Below the pieces are notes generated by a model that was not told where the DNA came from, ran no database searches, and was given only the letters and a program-made list of their open reading frames with translations. From positions 1 through 64,000 of the forward strand of contig JAQYWI010000002.1 of assembly GCA_030145015.1 (NCBI GenBank): a DNA stretch of 64,000 nt. The letters run 5' to 3'. The translations under genes were made by a program, and so were the position numbers. Source of the DNA: Desulfobacterales bacterium. Lineage in GTDB: Bacteria; Desulfobacterota; Desulfobacteria; Desulfobacterales; JAHEIW01. Shown here piece after piece: positions 17,950-27,159 of this stretch (its first letter is position 1; the number at the start of each line of letters is the position of its first letter).

Positions 17950-19203
17950 TTACGCCGGTGAGGCTTCCTCGGACGACCTAACTTCAGTCTCGCGAACGAT
18001 GTATTCGCGGATACGGTTACCGTCCATCTCTTTGACAGTGATAAGAAAATTACCGAGCGGGATTTCTTCCTTCTCCTGCGGTATCCGGCCGATATGATCC
18101 AAAACATATCCGGAGAAGGTGTCATACTCCCGGGAGTCGGGAATATCCATTTTTATCGTTTCGTTGACTTCATCAATTTCAGATTTTCCCAGAACCCGCC
18201 ATTCATTGGGCTTGGTTTTGATAATATGGTGCTCAACGGTATCGGTTTCATCAGTGATCTCGCCGACAATCTCTTCAAGGGCATCTTCAAGCGTGATCAA
18301 ACCGGAAACACCCCCGTGCTCATCGACAATGATCGCCAGGTGTTGTTTTCGCTTTTTAAATTGCCGCAGCAGGTTATCCAGTTTTTTATTTTCAGGCACA
18401 AAATAAGGTTCGCGCATGATTTTGCGCACATCAACCGCTTCATCGGATGTGGCCTGATGTGTGAGTAAATCTTTGACGTTTAAAATGCCGATAACATGAT
18501 CAACATCGCCTGCGATGACCGGAATCCGCGTAAAACCGGATTTTACAACCTCTTTCAGCTTTAATTCTTCATCCCCATCGATGACAAACATATCGGCTCT
18601 GGGTGTCATAATTTCAGAGGCGTTGGTATCGTCAAATTCAAATATATTTTCGATTAACTCCTTTTCCTCCTCTTCGATCCCGCCCTCTTCTTCGACGACT
18701 TCAACAAACGTCATCAATTCTTCTTCGGTAACAATCGGTTTTTTATGAATCTTGCCGGTCAGCTTGGGAATAAAGTTCAAAAACAGAATAATCGGATAAA
18801 ATAATATGGAAATCCAGTAGATCGGAAATATCACCAGTCGGGCAATCAGGATGTTGTTGCGGGTGGCAATCGATTTTGGAAAGATTTCTCCAAAAATCAA
18901 AATAGCCAAAGTCATAATCCCGGTGGCAATTCCAACAGCATGGCTTTCCACCAGGTCCATGGTAATGGCGGTCGCGATGGCGGAGGCACCGACATTAACA
19001 AGGTTGTTACCAATGAGGATGGTTGAAAGCAGCCTGTGCGGATCGTCCTTCATTTTCTTTATCAGCGTATTGGCCCTGCCTTTTTCTTTTGCAAGGTGGA
19101 TGGCTTTGGCTTTGCTGATTGAAAACAGGGCGGTTTCAGCGGAAGAAAAAAAACCGGAGAGCACAAGCAAGCCGAACAAAAGCACAAATTGATGAAATAG
19201 CAT
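17950..19203 (-). CDS. CNNM/HlyC-CorC-type transporter (DUF21 + CBS pair + CorC_HlyC)
   Basis: 417-residue protein. An N-terminal DUF21 membrane domain of about four helices carries SGFFSSAETALFSISK (residues 17-32), characteristic of the family. Two CBS motifs follow (EIMTPRADMFVIDGD and VRKIMREPYFVPENKK, with AIIVDEHGGVSGLITLEDALEEIVGEI), then a C-terminal CorC_HlyC FAD-like domain. Family members are Mg2+ or Na+/Mg2+ exporters; older annotation as hemolysin is misleading. Its 3' end abuts the MITE-like repeat. Upstream it diverges from nothing close: the SH3 gene is transcribed in the same direction. Confidence 0.92.
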   Translation of the reverse strand: MLFHQFVLLFGLLVLSGFFSSAETALFSISKAKAIHLAKEKGRANTLIKKMKDDPHRLLSTILIGNNLVNVGASAIATAITMDLVESHAVGIATGIMTLAILIFGEIFPKSIATRNNILIARLVIFPIYWISILFYPIILFLNFIPKLTGKIHKKPIVTEEELMTFVEVVEEEGGIEEEEKELIENIFEFDDTNASEIMTPRADMFVIDGDEELKLKEVVKSGFTRIPVIAGDVDHVIGILNVKDLLTHQATSDEAVDVRKIMREPYFVPENKKLDNLLRQFKKRKQHLAIIVDEHGGVSGLITLEDALEEIVGEITDETDTVEHHIIKTKPNEWRVLGKSEIDEVNETIKMDIPDSREYDTFSGYVLDHIGRIPQEKEEIPLGNFLITVKEMDGNRIREYIVRETEVRSSEEASPA

Positions 19204-19360
19204 ATAGTTTCCTAATCGTGTAAACCGAAAATGATGTAAAAATCCTTATGATCGCTTAATATAATAGTATTGACCGTGGTGTCAATTTAGATTCACCGCT
19301 GATGGCGCATCATCAAAGGTTTATAAGTCCAATCATTGATCGTATCTCGATCCAATCGTC

Positions 19361-20029
19361 TTATGAGAGCGCCGGGCGCCTGCGCTGACGCTTGGTGCTA
19401 AAACCAATTAAAAAGCCGACAACAAGTACTCCCGAGCCGGCTAGAAACCATTTAATATAGTAGCTTAGCTCCAGCTTGGCAAGCTGTTCTTCAAGCTTTT
19501 CTGCCTTCGCAGTTTGTTCGGTCAGTTCTGACGCGGTATTTTCATACTCGGATTTCAGGGTTAAAAATTCAGCGACTTCTGTTTTCAAGGTCTCATAATC
19601 CGTTTGCGCTTTGGCCATTTGTTTTTGATTGGTTTCAAACTCAATCCTGCGTTTATTGCTTTCCGCTTTCAGTTTGTTATTTTCTTCCAGTAAAGCAGCC
19701 GCTTGAATCATCAGGTTCTTATGCTTGGCCTCCAGGCGTTCAAGCTTGATATTGTTGGTTTCATTGGGTGTAAGATATCTGCTTAGAACATAACCTTCCT
19801 TGCCGCTGGGCAGCTGCGCCTGCGACCACTCATCTCCAAATTTAACAATATCAAGCATCTGTCCGGATTCTATAACCGCCAGTATTTTATTTTCGGTACT
19901 CGGCCCGGTTCTCAGGGTTAATTTCAAAATATCAGAAACATACATGGTTTCAGCATATACGAAATTAGAAAATAGACAGAACATCAGCACTAAACAAAAT
20001 AATCCGAAACGTTTGAACAAAAAATTCAT
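19361..20029 (-). CDS. SH3-domain protein with coiled coil and C-terminal membrane anchor
   Basis: 222 residues. A signal peptide (MNFLFKRFGLFCLVLMFCLFS to about residue 27) precedes a bacterial SH3-like domain (LTLRTGPSTENKILAVIESG...GYVLSRYLT). A ~90-residue coiled coil rich in Lys/Glu/Leu follows, then a C-terminal membrane helix with RQRRR on the cytosolic side. This is the architecture of the TIGR04211/YgiM family, function poorly known, probably peptidoglycan-facing. I start at 20029 because GGGAAAGGG precedes that ATG; an upstream in-frame ATG at 20062 would put eleven non-signal residues in front. Confidence 0.88.
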   Translation of the reverse strand: MNFLFKRFGLFCLVLMFCLFSNFVYAETMYVSDILKLTLRTGPSTENKILAVIESGQMLDIVKFGDEWSQAQLPSGKEGYVLSRYLTPNETNNIKLERLEAKHKNLMIQAAALLEENNKLKAESNKRRIEFETNQKQMAKAQTDYETLKTEVAEFLTLKSEYENTASELTEQTAKAEKLEEQLAKLELSYYIKWFLAGSGVLVVGFLIGFSTKRQRRRPALS

Positions 20030-20313
20030 AACAAGCCCTTTCCCAATGATTTTTATGATCAAGCCTTATAGTGGTTGTCAAAAAAACGTTCCGGTATTGA
20101 AACATTTTTTTCTACAACCGTACATTCGTTTATGCCGCACTTCCGTATTTCGGAACATTATTATGAAAAGCGGTATAAATTCTGACAAATACCGGTTCTA
20201 ATGCGGTCAAGGCGTTAAATGATCAGATTTACGATTGATGAATCCCGGTTTCAGTTTTATTCTACAACATTCTGTTAAATTAGTAAATTCTGATAATAAC
20301 GCCTTTAAAAATA

Positions 20314-20342
20314 TTGACAGATGTGTTATTTTTTAGTTAGTT
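20314..20342 (+). promoter_or_regulatory. Weak candidate sigma-70 promoter in the gap before the DUF1178 gene
   Basis: The gap 20063-20396 is AT-rich and lacks any ORF or clear repeat. TTGACA at 20314-20319 is a perfect -35 box, but the hexamer 17 bp downstream (TTAGTT) is a poor -10. This is the only promoter-like signal I see between the two divergent genes. Confidence 0.3.
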
Positions 20343-20396
20343 ACTTTCTATTAATTGAATATTATTGAATATTTTTAAATACCGGGGTGTTCTTGG

Positions 20397-20816
20397 ATGA
20401 TTGCTTACGATTTACAATGTGTTAAGGGTCACGCATTTGAAGGCTGGTTTGAAGATAGTGAGGCCTATCAGACCCAGAAAAAAAAGGAACTGATCGCCTG
20501 CCCGGTCTGCAATAATACGGGTGTGTCCAGAATACCGTCCACCTTTGCGATCAAATCCTCACCGATACCGCAAAAAACATCGCTGCAGGAAGAAAATCTG
20601 AAAAAAGTCGGCAAAGAAATTGTTGATTATGTTGAGAAAAATTTTGATGATGTCGGATGTGATTTTGCCAAAGAAGCTTTGAAAATCCATTATGGGGTCG
20701 AGGAACCCCGCAATATCCGAGGCGTTAGCACCAAAGAAGAAGAAAAAATGCTAAAAGAAGAGGGTATCGACTTTGTCAAAATTCCCATGCCGGCACTCCC
20801 GGACACTGACGCCTAA
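20397..20816 (+). CDS. DUF1178 family protein
   Basis: 139-residue soluble protein opening with MIAYDLQC-x-GHAFEGWF and a CPVC pair, a treble-clef-like zinc-ribbon start typical of DUF1178. A central conserved VGKEIVDYVEKNFDDVGCDFAKEA segment and the acidic ending EGIDFVKIPMP follow. Function is unknown. It is read towards and converges on nuoN, 65 bp from it. Confidence 0.9.
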   Translation: MIAYDLQCVKGHAFEGWFEDSEAYQTQKKKELIACPVCNNTGVSRIPSTFAIKSSPIPQKTSLQEENLKKVGKEIVDYVEKNFDDVGCDFAKEALKIHYGVEEPRNIRGVSTKEEEKMLKEEGIDFVKIPMPALPDTDA

Positions 20817-20881
20817 ATCCTTCCCGAAAAGATTAGTGAACAAACCGTCCTCCAAAAATAATCCAACTCATCCAACCGTTT

Positions 20882-22309
20882 TCACACTAAAAAACGCGCG
20901 GCGGCTTCAGCGACCTCAAGGATGTAGGTGGGGAAAATACCCACACCAACCATCGCAATGATTAATGCTCCGGTGAGCACTTTTACCTGTGGGGATAGCT
21001 GCAGCTCAGGCAATGCCCCGTCCGGTTCCTGCAGGTAGGCCGCTTTTAACACCAGCAGGTAGTAATAGAGGGAGATGACCACATTAAACATGGCGATGAG
21101 CACCAAAGTGAAGTAGCCCTGCTCCATGGCGGCCAAAAACACGAAGAGCTTTCCGGTAAATCCAATGGTCGGCGGAATACCCGCGAGACTGAAAATGGAT
21201 ACCATCAATGCCAGCGCCAGCAGCGGAGAGCGTTGATGCAAGCCTGCCAGCTGATCAATCTGTAAGTTGCGGTCACCATCGGCCACCTTGACCACCACCA
21301 GAAATGCGGTGAATTTCATCATCAATAGGGCCAGGGCATAAAAAATAACGCCGCTGTATCCGGCCTGACTCATACTCAATATCCCGATCAATACATAACC
21401 GGCATGGGCAACCGTCGAATATGCCAGAAGCCGTTTGATGTCCTTTTGTACGATTGCCGCCAGGTTACCCACCGTCATCGAAACGATCGAAAGCGCCACC
21501 AGAACGTGCGCCAGATAATTGCCGGCCGCACCGCTGCCGGTTAATGCGACCATTCGTATCAGCAGGGCGATAGCTGCCACTTTGGAAGCAGTGGCGATAT
21601 AAGCGGTGACCTGATTGGCGGCGCCCTGATACACATCCGGCGCCCAGAAATGAAACGGGAAAACGGCGAGCTTAAAAAAGAATCCGTTGAGGGTCAGCAG
21701 CAGACCAATGATCACGGCGGGTTTGTCGATGACACCGGGAAGTACCCGAGCCATATCACTCACATAGGTGGCCTGGGTGGTGCCGTAAAGCAAAGCCAGG
21801 CCAAAAAGCATCACGGCCGAAGCGGTGATTCCGATCAGAAAATATTTAATACCGGCCTCAATGCCCATATCTTGGCCGCGCCTTAAGGCCACCAGTATGT
21901 AAAGGCAATAGCTCGAAAGCTCGAGTGAAACGTAGATCGCCAGCAAGTGCACGCTGCTGACCAACATCATCATCGCCAGCGTGCAGACAATTAACAGAAG
22001 ATAAAATTCCGGATGATGTTTTTTTCTGACTCCGGTGAGATTCGAACACAGGCAAATGACCAGAAACAGCCCCAACGACAGCAACACCTTAAATACCTGG
22101 GAGAACAGATTAACCTGATAGGCATTGAAAAAGAGGATGCCCTCTGATTTGACCGTAATCAGGCAAACCACCACACCGGCAGCAGCCAGAAAAAGAGCGC
22201 TGAAATAATTGCGCCCGGGTTTGGGGTGCGGTATCATAGAACGCGCCAGAAACCACAGGCTCGCCAGCAGATAATAGATTTCAGGACTGAAGATCATCCA
22301 CTTCATCAT
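20882..22309 (-). CDS. nuoN: NADH-quinone oxidoreductase subunit N
   Basis: 475-residue antiporter-like membrane subunit of complex I with about fourteen helices. It carries the conserved SLELSSYCLYILVAL in the TM5 region with its Glu, and HFWAPDVYQGAANQVTAYIATASKVAAIA around TM7-8 with the key Lys. It is the last gene of the nuo operon and overlaps the nuoM stop by 4 nt (22306-22309). Together with NuoM and NuoL it forms the proton-pumping arm. Confidence 0.96.
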   Translation of the reverse strand: MMKWMIFSPEIYYLLASLWFLARSMIPHPKPGRNYFSALFLAAAGVVVCLITVKSEGILFFNAYQVNLFSQVFKVLLSLGLFLVICLCSNLTGVRKKHHPEFYLLLIVCTLAMMMLVSSVHLLAIYVSLELSSYCLYILVALRRGQDMGIEAGIKYFLIGITASAVMLFGLALLYGTTQATYVSDMARVLPGVIDKPAVIIGLLLTLNGFFFKLAVFPFHFWAPDVYQGAANQVTAYIATASKVAAIALLIRMVALTGSGAAGNYLAHVLVALSIVSMTVGNLAAIVQKDIKRLLAYSTVAHAGYVLIGILSMSQAGYSGVIFYALALLMMKFTAFLVVVKVADGDRNLQIDQLAGLHQRSPLLALALMVSIFSLAGIPPTIGFTGKLFVFLAAMEQGYFTLVLIAMFNVVISLYYYLLVLKAAYLQEPDGALPELQLSPQVKVLTGALIIAMVGVGIFPTYILEVAEAAARFLV

Positions 22310-23784
22310 GGTAATCCGTTAATGAATGGAATTGAAGCCGTCTCGATCATGTCAAACAGCAGCGACGGATAAAGTCCAAAAAACACCAGAACCGCAACCA
22401 GAATCATCCGGGGCACCCCCAAACCAAAAGGGACATCCGGCAGCTGCGCATACTGCTCATTTTTGGGACCGTAAAAGGTTTTTTGCACGACCCGCAGCAT
22501 AAACAGCGCACTGATCACCAGGGCGAGGATGGCCATTGCTCCGCGAATCGGATAAACCTTAAACGCTGAGATGAATACCACCAATTCTCCCCAGAAGCTT
22601 GCCAGACAGGGGATACCCATACTCGCCATGGCCGCTACAATAAAGTAAGTGGAGGCCACGGGCATAATTTTACTCAACCCGCCCAACTCAGCAATCGCTT
22701 TCGTATGGGTTCTATCATAAATATAGCCCACCGAAGAAAAGAACAAAGCGGTCATCACTCCATGGGCAAACATTTGAAATACCGCACCGTTGAGGCCATC
22801 GACGCTGACGGTTGACAACCCCAGACCGACAATTCCCATATGCGACACACTGGAATATCCAATCACATATTTAAGATCGGTCTGGCGCAGGCCGGCCAGT
22901 GCGCCATAGACAATACCGATCGCCGCCAAAAACGCCATCAGCTGGGACCAATACTGCCAGCCCTGCGGGCAAAGAAAAATAGCCACCCGCAGGACGCCGA
23001 AAGCGCCGATTTTCATCAACACACCGGCATGCACCATGCTGACGGCATGGGGAGCGGCGACATGACCGATCGGTGACCAGGTATGAAAAGGCCAGACAGC
23101 CGCCAGAATACCGAAGCCCAGAAACAGCAAAATAAACGCAAATTTCTGCTGTCCGGCCGTAAAGGTCCCCGGCTGCATCAGGGAGACAATATCAAAGGTA
23201 TTCAAGCCGGATTTGACAAAAAGGTAGACAATCGCCGGCAAAATCAGGGCACTGCCGGCCAGCAGGTAAAGCGTTAATTTCATGGCCGCGTATTCTTTAC
23301 GCGTGGTCCCCCAGACGACGATGAGCAAATACATGGGAAATAAGGAAACATCATACCAGACAAAAATGAAAAACAGATCCATGCTCATAAAGAGCCCGAA
23401 CACGCCGGTAACCAGTAAAAAATAAAGCGCATAAAATTCTTTTACACGGGTTTGCATTTCCCACATCGTCAGCACGCCGGTAAAAAATACAATCCCGGTC
23501 AGCAGCAGATTGGGCAAATTGAATCCGTCGGCGGCATTAAAATAAGTGATACCCATGGATTTGACCCACAGAATTTTTTCTACAAACTGCAGACCGCCGG
23601 TGCTTTTGTCATAGGCAAAAAACAGATACAAAGCTAAAACCAGCGTGCTTCCGGAAAAAATTGCACTGATCCATTTGATTTCCTGCTTCCGTTTCTCAGG
23701 AAGAAGGAGGATAATCAAAAGGCCAATCACACAGCTTAAAAGGATGCATGAAAGATAGGGAAAGCTGGCAAACTCCATTTTCAT
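22306..23784 (-). CDS. nuoM: NADH-quinone oxidoreductase subunit M
   Basis: 492-residue antiporter-like subunit. Characteristic segments are the WYDVSLFPMYLLI region (family consensus is WE in TM5; here the position after W is Tyr, followed by Asp), PFHTWSPIGHVAAPHAVSMVHAGVLMKIGAFG with the TM7/TM8 Lys, and YSSVSHMGIVGLG. The TM5 Glu usual at WxxEL is therefore not obvious, and Asp (WYD) may substitute. It overlaps nuoN and is separated from nuoL by an unusually long 290-bp gap filled with repeat sequence. Confidence 0.95.
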   Translation of the reverse strand: MKMEFASFPYLSCILLSCVIGLLIILLLPEKRKQEIKWISAIFSGSTLVLALYLFFAYDKSTGGLQFVEKILWVKSMGITYFNAADGFNLPNLLLTGIVFFTGVLTMWEMQTRVKEFYALYFLLVTGVFGLFMSMDLFFIFVWYDVSLFPMYLLIVVWGTTRKEYAAMKLTLYLLAGSALILPAIVYLFVKSGLNTFDIVSLMQPGTFTAGQQKFAFILLFLGFGILAAVWPFHTWSPIGHVAAPHAVSMVHAGVLMKIGAFGVLRVAIFLCPQGWQYWSQLMAFLAAIGIVYGALAGLRQTDLKYVIGYSSVSHMGIVGLGLSTVSVDGLNGAVFQMFAHGVMTALFFSSVGYIYDRTHTKAIAELGGLSKIMPVASTYFIVAAMASMGIPCLASFWGELVVFISAFKVYPIRGAMAILALVISALFMLRVVQKTFYGPKNEQYAQLPDVPFGLGVPRMILVAVLVFFGLYPSLLFDMIETASIPFINGLP

Positions 23785-23900
23785 CTACTTAACTCTCTAA
23801 GTTGAGCATATATAAACACAGGACTGCTAATAAATAAGGTTAAGAAAATACACTCCATCCAAATTTTGTCAATTTAGCACTGTCTGTAATTACCATTTTT

Positions 23901-24052
23901 GTTAAATTCGAAATTCGAATATCGAAATACGAAACAAATACAAATATCAAGTGACCCAAAATCTAAGTTTAGAACATTTGTATTTCGGATTTTGAATTTG
24001 TTTCGACCAATTTTATATAATCAGGCGTACTTCGTACTTCGGATTTTTGGAA
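23901..24052. repeat. AT-rich degenerate word repeat between nuoM and nuoL
   Basis: The left part repeats units like ATTCGAAATTCGAATATCG; the right part has mirror-type units (ATTTCGGATTTTG, TTCGTACTTCGGATTT). It is homologous in order and wording to 54010-54131, including a shared TTGTTTCGRCCAATTTTATA segment and ATCAGGCG. No ORF. Confidence 0.65.
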
Positions 24053-24074
24053 ATCACTTTATTTGTTTGAAAAA

Positions 24075-25976
24075 TTAAAATAAAAAATACAACGCCAGCA
24101 GGACCAGGACAACGAAGATGACCAGCAGCCGGTATTGAACCATCCCCAGATGTAAGCGGGACAGAACCCGGCCGGTTGCAACTGTGCCTTTGCCCAGTCC
24201 GTCAATGCCGCTGTCGATGACGCGGTCGTCATTTTGCTTACAAAAACTGGCAACACCTTTATAAACAATGTAGTTCAGACACAGGCGATAAAAGTGATCG
24301 ATATACCAGCGTTTGGCGAAAAAAGTATTCAGCGCCGGGATCCTCTCCACAAAGCCGATCCGATCGGCTTGCGGGCGCCCGAATTCCAGCCAGGCCAACC
24401 CCACTCCGGCCGCCGCAATGGCCATAGCCACAAAAGGCAACCACGCAAAATGGGCCGGGTTACCCGCTGCATTCTGCAATGGTCCGGAAATAAAATGATC
24501 CAGCGGTGCTTCATACAGGCCCAGCAACAAAGTAATGGCGGCCAGGATGATTAACGGCCAGGCCATCACCCCATAATGCGTTGCGTGATGTTCGGCCGCA
24601 TGGCCCTGATCAGCTTCAGCTGCGGATGCCGGCATAACGGCTTTCGGAAACATGAGAATAAAGATCATCCGGAAGGCATAATAGGCGGTCAAAAACGCGC
24701 CCAGCAGTCCCGCCATCAGCCAGATCGGGTTCTTCAAAGCAGCCAGACCGGCCAGGATCAGTTCTTTGCTGAAAAATCCGGACAAAGGCGGCAGGCCTGC
24801 AAGCGCAGCGGCGGCGATAATAATACAGATCATCGGAATTTTCAGACGGCGTCCACCCTGTCGGCTGATTTCAAAAATGTCATTGGATTCATAGGCGTGG
24901 ATAAAAACGCCGGAACAAAGAAAGAGCAAGGCCTTGAACCCGGCGTGAGTCGTCAGGTGATAGACGCCGGCAAAATAGCTGCCGGCAGCCAGGCCCATGA
25001 TCATAAAACCCAGCTGGCTGATGGTTGAGTAGGCCCACACCTGTTTGATATCCCGGCTGACCATCGCCATGGTGGACGCCATCAACATACTGATGGTGCC
25101 GATTGCCAGAAAGATGGCCATGGCCGTGGGGGATAGGCTGAAAAACGGAAAGAGGCGTGCAAACAGGTAAACACCGGCGGCCACCATCGTGGCGGAGTGC
25201 AGCAGGGCGCTCACCGGAGTCGGGCCTTCCATCGCGTCCGGCAACCAGGTCAGCAGCGGAAACTGGGCGCTTTTACCGATGATTCCGCCAAAAATCAGCA
25301 GAGCGGAAACGGTGATGAGTACCGGCGGCATTTGTGCGGCGACCGACGGACCGTTTACTTCCAGTATGTTCAGATTGCCGAGGGGGATCAAAACCAGAAG
25401 CAATCCGATAAAAAATGCCACATCCCCCAGCCGGGTCATTACAAATGCTTTCTTACCGGCTTCGGTGGCACTGAATTTTTCATACCAGAAACCGATTAAC
25501 AGATAAGAAGAAAGCCCCACCAGTTCCCAGAAAATATAAAGCTGCAGCATGGTGGGCGATAGCGTCAGGCTCATCATCGCCCAGGCAAAAAGGGACATAA
25601 AAGCATAGTATCTGGAGAATCCCGGATCACCGGCCATATAGCCGATCGAATATACCTGAACCAAAAAGCTGATCCCGGTCACCACCACCAGCATCAACAG
25701 ACTGACCGGATCCAGCAGGTAACCGAACGGAATCTGGATGTCACCGGAAACCACCCAGCGAAAGGTAAACTGGATGGGAGAACCCAGCCCCCAGTGTTTG
25801 CCAAGCAGAAAAAGGGCACTTAAAAGTGACAGCGTGACCGCGGCAATCGACAACCCTGCCGAAAGTCGCGGATAGGCCCGGGTAAAGATCATAATTAGAA
25901 CAAAAGCGACAAACGGCAGCAGCGTCGTCAGCATGGCCGCAATCAATGTCGGATCGTTCATCCCAAATAAAGTCAT
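24075..25976 (-). CDS. nuoL: NADH-quinone oxidoreductase subunit L
   Basis: 633-residue antiporter-like subunit with about sixteen helices. It shows FWELVGLSSYLLIGFWYE (TM5 Glu), FPLLTWLPDAMEGPTPVSALLHSATMVAAGVYL (TM7-8 Lys-equivalent region), HLTTHAGFKALLFLCSG (TM12 Lys) and a C-terminal amphipathic lateral helix followed by a final membrane helix. Full length. It sits between two repeat-filled gaps, 98 bp or more from any neighbour, which is unusual inside a nuo operon. Confidence 0.96.
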   Translation of the reverse strand: MTLFGMNDPTLIAAMLTTLLPFVAFVLIMIFTRAYPRLSAGLSIAAVTLSLLSALFLLGKHWGLGSPIQFTFRWVVSGDIQIPFGYLLDPVSLLMLVVVTGISFLVQVYSIGYMAGDPGFSRYYAFMSLFAWAMMSLTLSPTMLQLYIFWELVGLSSYLLIGFWYEKFSATEAGKKAFVMTRLGDVAFFIGLLLVLIPLGNLNILEVNGPSVAAQMPPVLITVSALLIFGGIIGKSAQFPLLTWLPDAMEGPTPVSALLHSATMVAAGVYLFARLFPFFSLSPTAMAIFLAIGTISMLMASTMAMVSRDIKQVWAYSTISQLGFMIMGLAAGSYFAGVYHLTTHAGFKALLFLCSGVFIHAYESNDIFEISRQGGRRLKIPMICIIIAAAALAGLPPLSGFFSKELILAGLAALKNPIWLMAGLLGAFLTAYYAFRMIFILMFPKAVMPASAAEADQGHAAEHHATHYGVMAWPLIILAAITLLLGLYEAPLDHFISGPLQNAAGNPAHFAWLPFVAMAIAAAGVGLAWLEFGRPQADRIGFVERIPALNTFFAKRWYIDHFYRLCLNYIVYKGVASFCKQNDDRVIDSGIDGLGKGTVATGRVLSRLHLGMVQYRLLVIFVVLVLLALYFLF

Positions 25977-26006
25977 CTGTACCCTTTTAATTTGTTATTA
26001 ATATGT

Positions 26007-26129
26007 AGGTGTCAGGTGTCAGCAATACGAGCCTGAAGACATTGGGAATTATAAATTCTGTCTTCAGTCCTGTGTTCTCTGTTATCAGTCTTCTGTTTTC
26101 AGGCACCTGAACACTGACACCTGACACCT
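26007..26129. repeat. Mirror-arm word repeat between nuoL and nuoK
   Basis: Perfect 16-bp inverted arms AGGTGTCAGGTGTCAG (26007-26022) and its complement (26114-26129) enclose a nested 8-bp pair (CTGAAGAC with GTCTTCAG) and further CTGTT/TCAGTC words. No T-run follows, so it is not a simple terminator. Confidence 0.75.
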
Positions 26130-26182
26130 TGTTTTTGTATTTTGGAACTTCACAATTTGACACAGAAAAAAAGTGCTGCTTA

Positions 26183-26485
26183 TTATTTAAGGATGTTATA
26201 TGCCCCCGGATCAAATGACCCGGTTCTCCTGTAAGCATAAACAATCAAAGCCAGCCCAACGGATACCTCTGCGGCTGCCACTGCTAAAATAAAAAGGGCA
26301 AATACCTGACCTTCCAGATGTTGCCAGCGCAATGCGGCGCCCACAAACACAATCGAGGCGGCATTTAACATAATTTCCACGCCCAGCACAATCATGATCA
26401 GGTTGCGCCGCACGACCGCACAAAATATCCCTATCAGGAAAAGAATCCCGGCTAAAATAAGTACATGGCCAAAGGGAACGATCAT
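26183..26485 (-). CDS. nuoK: NADH-quinone oxidoreductase subunit K
   Basis: 100-residue, three-helix subunit of the complex I membrane arm. The conserved Glu residues of TM2 and TM3 are visible in GVEIMLNAASIVFVG and FILAVAAAEVSVGLALIV, and the tail ends in a short hydrophilic stretch. The length is standard for NuoK. The ATG at 26485 lies 11 nt after the nuoJ stop. Confidence 0.96.
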   Translation of the reverse strand: MIVPFGHVLILAGILFLIGIFCAVVRRNLIMIVLGVEIMLNAASIVFVGAALRWQHLEGQVFALFILAVAAAEVSVGLALIVYAYRRTGSFDPGAYNILK

Positions 26486-26496
26486 TTGCTATCCTT

Positions 26497-27003
26497 TCAA
26501 ATATCGTCTGCGGGTTTTTTGCGTCCCAGATAAAGTGCGCCGATAAGTGCGACCAGCAGCAGCAACGAAACGATCTCGATGACGAGCCAGTGTGTTTGAA
26601 ACAGATATTCCCCGAATGCTTTTGGTTTGGCCAGCGCGATCTCCAGGGTAACCTGGCTGCCGGGAGCCGAAGAAACAATTACAGTGCCCATAATGAGATA
26701 GACGACGCCCATCAGAGCCATCGGCAGCCATTGCCGTATCGGAAACAAACGCTCTTCGGAAGCCTCCACTTTGACCATCATGATGATAAATAAAAAAAGG
26801 ATCATGATGGCACCGGCATAGATGATCACTTCCAGCACCGCCAGCAGGGGCGCCCCGAAAAGGTAAAACATCATGGCGCTGCCGAAAAAAGAAAAAACCA
26901 GATACACCACCGCATGCACCAGGTTGCGCCGCGTGATGGCGATGCCGGTGGTTATTAAAATAATGGCGGATAGAACGTAAAATATGATGGAATAAACAGT
27001 CAT
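26497..27003 (-). CDS. nuoJ: NADH-quinone oxidoreductase subunit J
   Basis: 168-residue five-helix subunit with the conserved VHAVVYLVFSFFGSAMMFYLFGAPLLAVLEVIIYAGAIMILFLF region in which TM3 carries the pi-bulge Tyr/Gly. The hydrophilic middle and C-terminal helix are normal. It is spaced 11 nt from nuoK and 156 bp from nuoI. Confidence 0.95.
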   Translation of the reverse strand: MTVYSIIFYVLSAIILITTGIAITRRNLVHAVVYLVFSFFGSAMMFYLFGAPLLAVLEVIIYAGAIMILFLFIIMMVKVEASEERLFPIRQWLPMALMGVVYLIMGTVIVSSAPGSQVTLEIALAKPKAFGEYLFQTHWLVIEIVSLLLLVALIGALYLGRKKPADDI

Positions 27004-27054
27004 TGTAAGTTTTTCGAATTAAAAATTAAAATTTTACCCGGTTAAACCCGGATC

Positions 27055-27140
27055 GTCTGTTGTCAGTGGTCCGTCGTCCGTTCTAGCTTAATTAGTCTTG
27101 TCAATTTTTTACGACAGACAACTGACAACACACAACTGAC
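27055..27140. repeat. Mirror-arm word repeat between nuoJ and nuoI
   Basis: The left arm has GTCTGTTGTCAGTGGTCCG and the right arm ACGACAGACAACTGACAAC. TGTTGTCAGT (27058-27067) is the exact complement of ACTGACAACA (27121-27130). Both arms are built from TGTC/GTTG words. Confidence 0.7.
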
Positions 27141-27159
27141 ATTGAGCATTCCCGCTCAA

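Noticed and set aside
17635..18125. Open reading frames through the MITE copies
   Set aside because: Frames are low-complexity (Ser/Val/Gly or Arg/Ser/Lys repeats), have no ribosome site and are not conserved between copies.
24576..25028. 150-codon plus-strand ORF inside nuoL
   Set aside because: It is antisense to a strongly conserved gene and its product resembles nothing; similar antisense frames occur across the nuo operon.
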